A stretch of 64,000 nt of DNA, taken from positions 1 through 64,000 of the forward strand of contig NW_027417467.1 in the NCBI RefSeq assembly GCF_009905375.1, written 5' to 3'. Origin of the DNA: Apium graveolens. Lineage: Eukaryota > Streptophyta > Magnoliopsida > Apiales > Apiaceae. Below, piece after piece: positions 61,501-64,000 of the stretch. The translations under genes and the position numbers were made by a program. Within the stretch, counting starts at the first letter, position 1. Every line of letters starts with the position of its first letter. The notes beneath the pieces were generated by a model. It was not told the origin of the DNA, did not search any database, and worked only from the letters and a program-made list of their open reading frames with translations.

Positions 61501-64000
61501 AAAGTGAATTACAAGGTAGATTAGAGCAAAAAAATGTCCCAAAATTGACTGGTATAAAAGTGGTACCAAGAGGGGGTCAAAGGATGTTAAATTGGATGTA
61601 TATGATGTTTACATGTTAATTGTACTAATATATGGTAGCAAGTGACTCTTATAGGGTGCAAAATCACTCTAATATGTTGTAAAGTAAATTCCAAGGTTGA
61701 TTAGAGCCAAAATGTGGCCCAAAATTGACTCGTATAAAAGTGGTACCAAGTGTAGGTAAAAGGATGTTAAATTGGATGCATACGATGTTTACATGTTAAT
61801 TGTACTAATATAAGGTGTCAAGTGACTCTTATAGAGCGAAAAATCACTCTAATGTGGTGTAAAGTGACTTACAAGGTTAATTTGAGCGAAATGTGGCCAA
61901 AAATTGACTCGTATAAAAGTGATACCAAGAGATGGTAACAAGATGTCAAATTGGATGTATATGATGTTTACATTTTAATTGTACTAACATATGGTGGAAA
62001 TTGACTCTTATATGGTGCAAAATCAATCTAATATGGTGTACAGTGACTTACAAGGTTGATTAGAGCCAAAATGTGGCCCAAAATTGACTCGAATAAAAGT
62101 GGTACGAAGAGTTGGTAAAAGGATGTCAAATTGGACGTATACGATGTTTACATGTTAATTGTACTAATATATGGTGGCAAGTGACTCTTATAGGGTGTAA
62201 GATCACTCTAATTCGGTGTAAAGTGAGTAACATGGTTGATTAGAGCCAAAATATGGCCCAAAATTGACTCGTATAAAAGTGGTACCGAAAGGAGGTAAAA
62301 GGATGTCAAATTGGATGTATATGATGTTTACATGTACTAATATATGGTGTCAAGTGACTCTTATAGGGTGCAAAATCACTCTAATATGGTGTAAAGTGAA
62401 TTACAAGGTTGATTAGAGCCAAAATGTGGCGAAAAATTGACTCGAATAAAAGTGGTAACAAGAGTTGGTAAAAGGATGTCAAATTGGACGTATATGATGT
62501 TTACATGTTAATTGTACTAATATATGGTGTCAAGTGACTCAAAATATGGTGACAAGTTAATGTTAATTATACTAGTATATGATGTTTACATATTAATTGT
62601 ACTAATATATGGTGACAAGTGACTCTTATAGGGTGCAAAATCACTATAATATGGTGTAAATTTAGTTACAAGGTTGATTAGAGCCAAAATATAGCCCAAA
62701 ATTGACTCGTATAAAAGTGGTACCGAAAGGAGATACAAGGATGTCAAATTGGATGTATATGATGTTGACATATTAATAGTACTAATATATGGTGGCAAGT
62801 GACTCTTATAGGGTGCAAAATCACTCTAATATGGTGTAAAGTGATTTACAAGGGTGGTTAGAGCTAAAATGAGGCCCAAAATTGACTTGTATAAAAGTGG
62901 TACTTAAAGGAGGTAAAGGATGTCAAATTGTATGTATATGATGTTTACATATTAATTGTACAAATATATGGCGGCAAGTAACTATTATAGGGTGAAAATC
63001 ACTCTAATATGGTGTAAAGTGAATTACAAAGTTGATTAGAGCCAAAATATGGCCCAAATATGACTCGTATAAAACTGGTACCAAGAGGTGGTAAAAAGAT
63101 GTCAAATTGGATGTATATGAGGTTTACATGTTAATTGTACTAATATGTGGTGGCAAGTGACTCTTATAGGGTGCAAAATCACTCTAATATGATATAAAGT
63201 GAATTACAAGGTTGATTAGAGCCAAAATGTGGCCCAAATTTGACTCGTAAAAAAGGGGTACCAAGTGGAGATAAAGGATGTCAAATTGGACGTATATGAT
63301 GTTTACATGTTAATTGTACTAATATAAGGTGTCAACTGACTCTTATAGAGTGCAAAATCACTCTAATATGGTGTAAGGTGACTTACAAGGTTGATTAGAG
63401 CCAAATATGGCCAAAAACTGACTCGTACAAAAGGGGTACCAAGAGTTGGTAAAAGGATGTCAAATTGGACGTATATGATGTTTACATGTTAATTTTACTA
63501 ATATATGGTGGCAAGTGACTCTTATAGGATGCAAAATCACTCTAACATAGTGTAAATTTACTTGCATGGTTAATTAGAGCAAAAAATATGTGGCCCAAAA
63601 TTGACTTGTGTAAAGTGGTGCCAAGAGGTTGTAAAAGGATGTCAAATTGGATGTATATGATGTTTACATATTAATTGTACTAATATATGATAGCAAGTGA
63701 CTCTTATAGAGCGCAAAATCACTCTAATATGGTGTAAACTTATTAAAAAGGTTGATTAGAGCAAAATGTGGCCCAAAATTGACGCGTAAAAGTGGTACCA
63801 AGAGGAGGTAAAAGGATGTCAAATTAGATGTATATAATGTTTACATGTTAATTGTACTAATATATGGTGGCAAGTGACTCTTATAGGGTGAAAAATCACT
63901 CTAATATGGTGTAAAGTGAATTACAAGGTAGATTAGAGCAAAAAAATGTCCCAAAATTGACTGGTATAAAAGTGGTACCAAGAGGGGGTCAAAGGATGTT
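55560..64000. repeat. Satellite HOR, 2412 bp unit, about 3.5 copies
   Basis: CATGGTTAAT (CATGGTTGAT in the first copy) occurs at 56329, 58741, 61153 and 63565, exactly 2412 bp apart; the partial monomer lies at 57706, 60118 and 62530, also 2412 apart. The unit is 13.5 monomers and contains monomers not seen elsewhere (for example GCAAAAAATATGTGGCCC and GACGCGTAAAAG). Neighbouring units from 58741 on differ by about eight bases by eye (about 0.3%), the leftmost unit by clearly more. The domain runs off the right edge. Confidence 0.9.

Larger units (their letters stand above)
41986..64000. repeat. Satellite array, segment 3 (continues past the window)
   Basis: About 123 monomers of the same family and orientation. 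HOR domains follow one another: end of the 893 bp domain, 3209 bp, 3127/3307 bp, 2237 bp, a rearranged stretch (54861-55560) and 2412 bp. No gene, RNA gene or further insertion is seen. Confidence 0.97.

Noticed and set aside
57762..62798. Three nearly identical 70-codon minus-strand frames, 2412 bp apart
   Set aside because: They are open frames across satellite monomers. Their identity and spacing come from the HOR, not from a gene family. Similar 60-codon frames at 29715, 32304 and 35058 have the same origin.
3726..64000. Regular repeats as a possible CRISPR-like array
   Set aside because: Whole 179 bp monomers repeat head to tail with no unique spacers, in a plant genome with retrotransposons.
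3726..64000. CENP-B box or telomere-type repeats in the satellite
   Set aside because: Neither a CENP-B-like motif nor TTTAGGG tandem repeats was noticed in the monomers read; this was by eye and not an exhaustive search.

Overview
The window is repeat DNA from a plant nuclear genome. The retrotransposon families (Ty1/copia, long-LTR Ty3/gypsy with the plant-type 3' ORF, PPT and LTR) and a tandem satellite of about 179 bp point to a flowering plant, probably a eudicot. The species cannot be read from the sequence. No intact host gene is visible. About 49 kb (77%) is one satellite family, cut into three segments by transposable elements.

Layout. 1-3725: the 3' end of a Ty3/gypsy element of Athila/Tat type: a broken 3' ORF, a 1.1 kb non-coding tail, a PPT and a 1460 bp LTR. 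It abuts the satellite directly. 3726-7811: satellite. 7812-15498: a complete-ended but coding-dead Ty1/copia element (LTRs 1352 and 1670 bp, TSD AAATT, PBS, PPT, long structured leader, broken gag-pol). 15499-38420: satellite. 38421-41980: a 3560 bp solo LTR with TSD TATAT, probably from a Ty3/gypsy chromovirus. 41981-64000: satellite, continuing beyond the window.

The satellite is built from variant monomers arranged in several successive higher-order repeats (HORs). The recurring 3209 bp order appears at least four times. Other domains have periods of 2056, 977, 2053, about 1607, 893, 3127/3307, 2237 and 2412 bp. Many periods are half-integer multiples of the monomer because an 85 bp or 79 bp partial monomer is fixed in the unit. 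The 2412 bp domain at the right edge is the most homogeneous (about eight differences between neighbouring units by eye). The monomer length, HOR organisation and invasion by Athila-like elements fit a centromeric or pericentromeric array, but that is inference.

The most unusual signals are in the retroelements' non-coding RNA. The copia leader holds four consecutive hairpins with unrelated stems that all present the same loop motif, CGTGCCACAGCCG. Upstream lies a separate array of four palindromes sharing AATGCGTTACA. In the gypsy fragment, the hairpin-spacer-PPT module beside the LTR is present a second time 1.08 kb upstream, with a different but fully paired stem.
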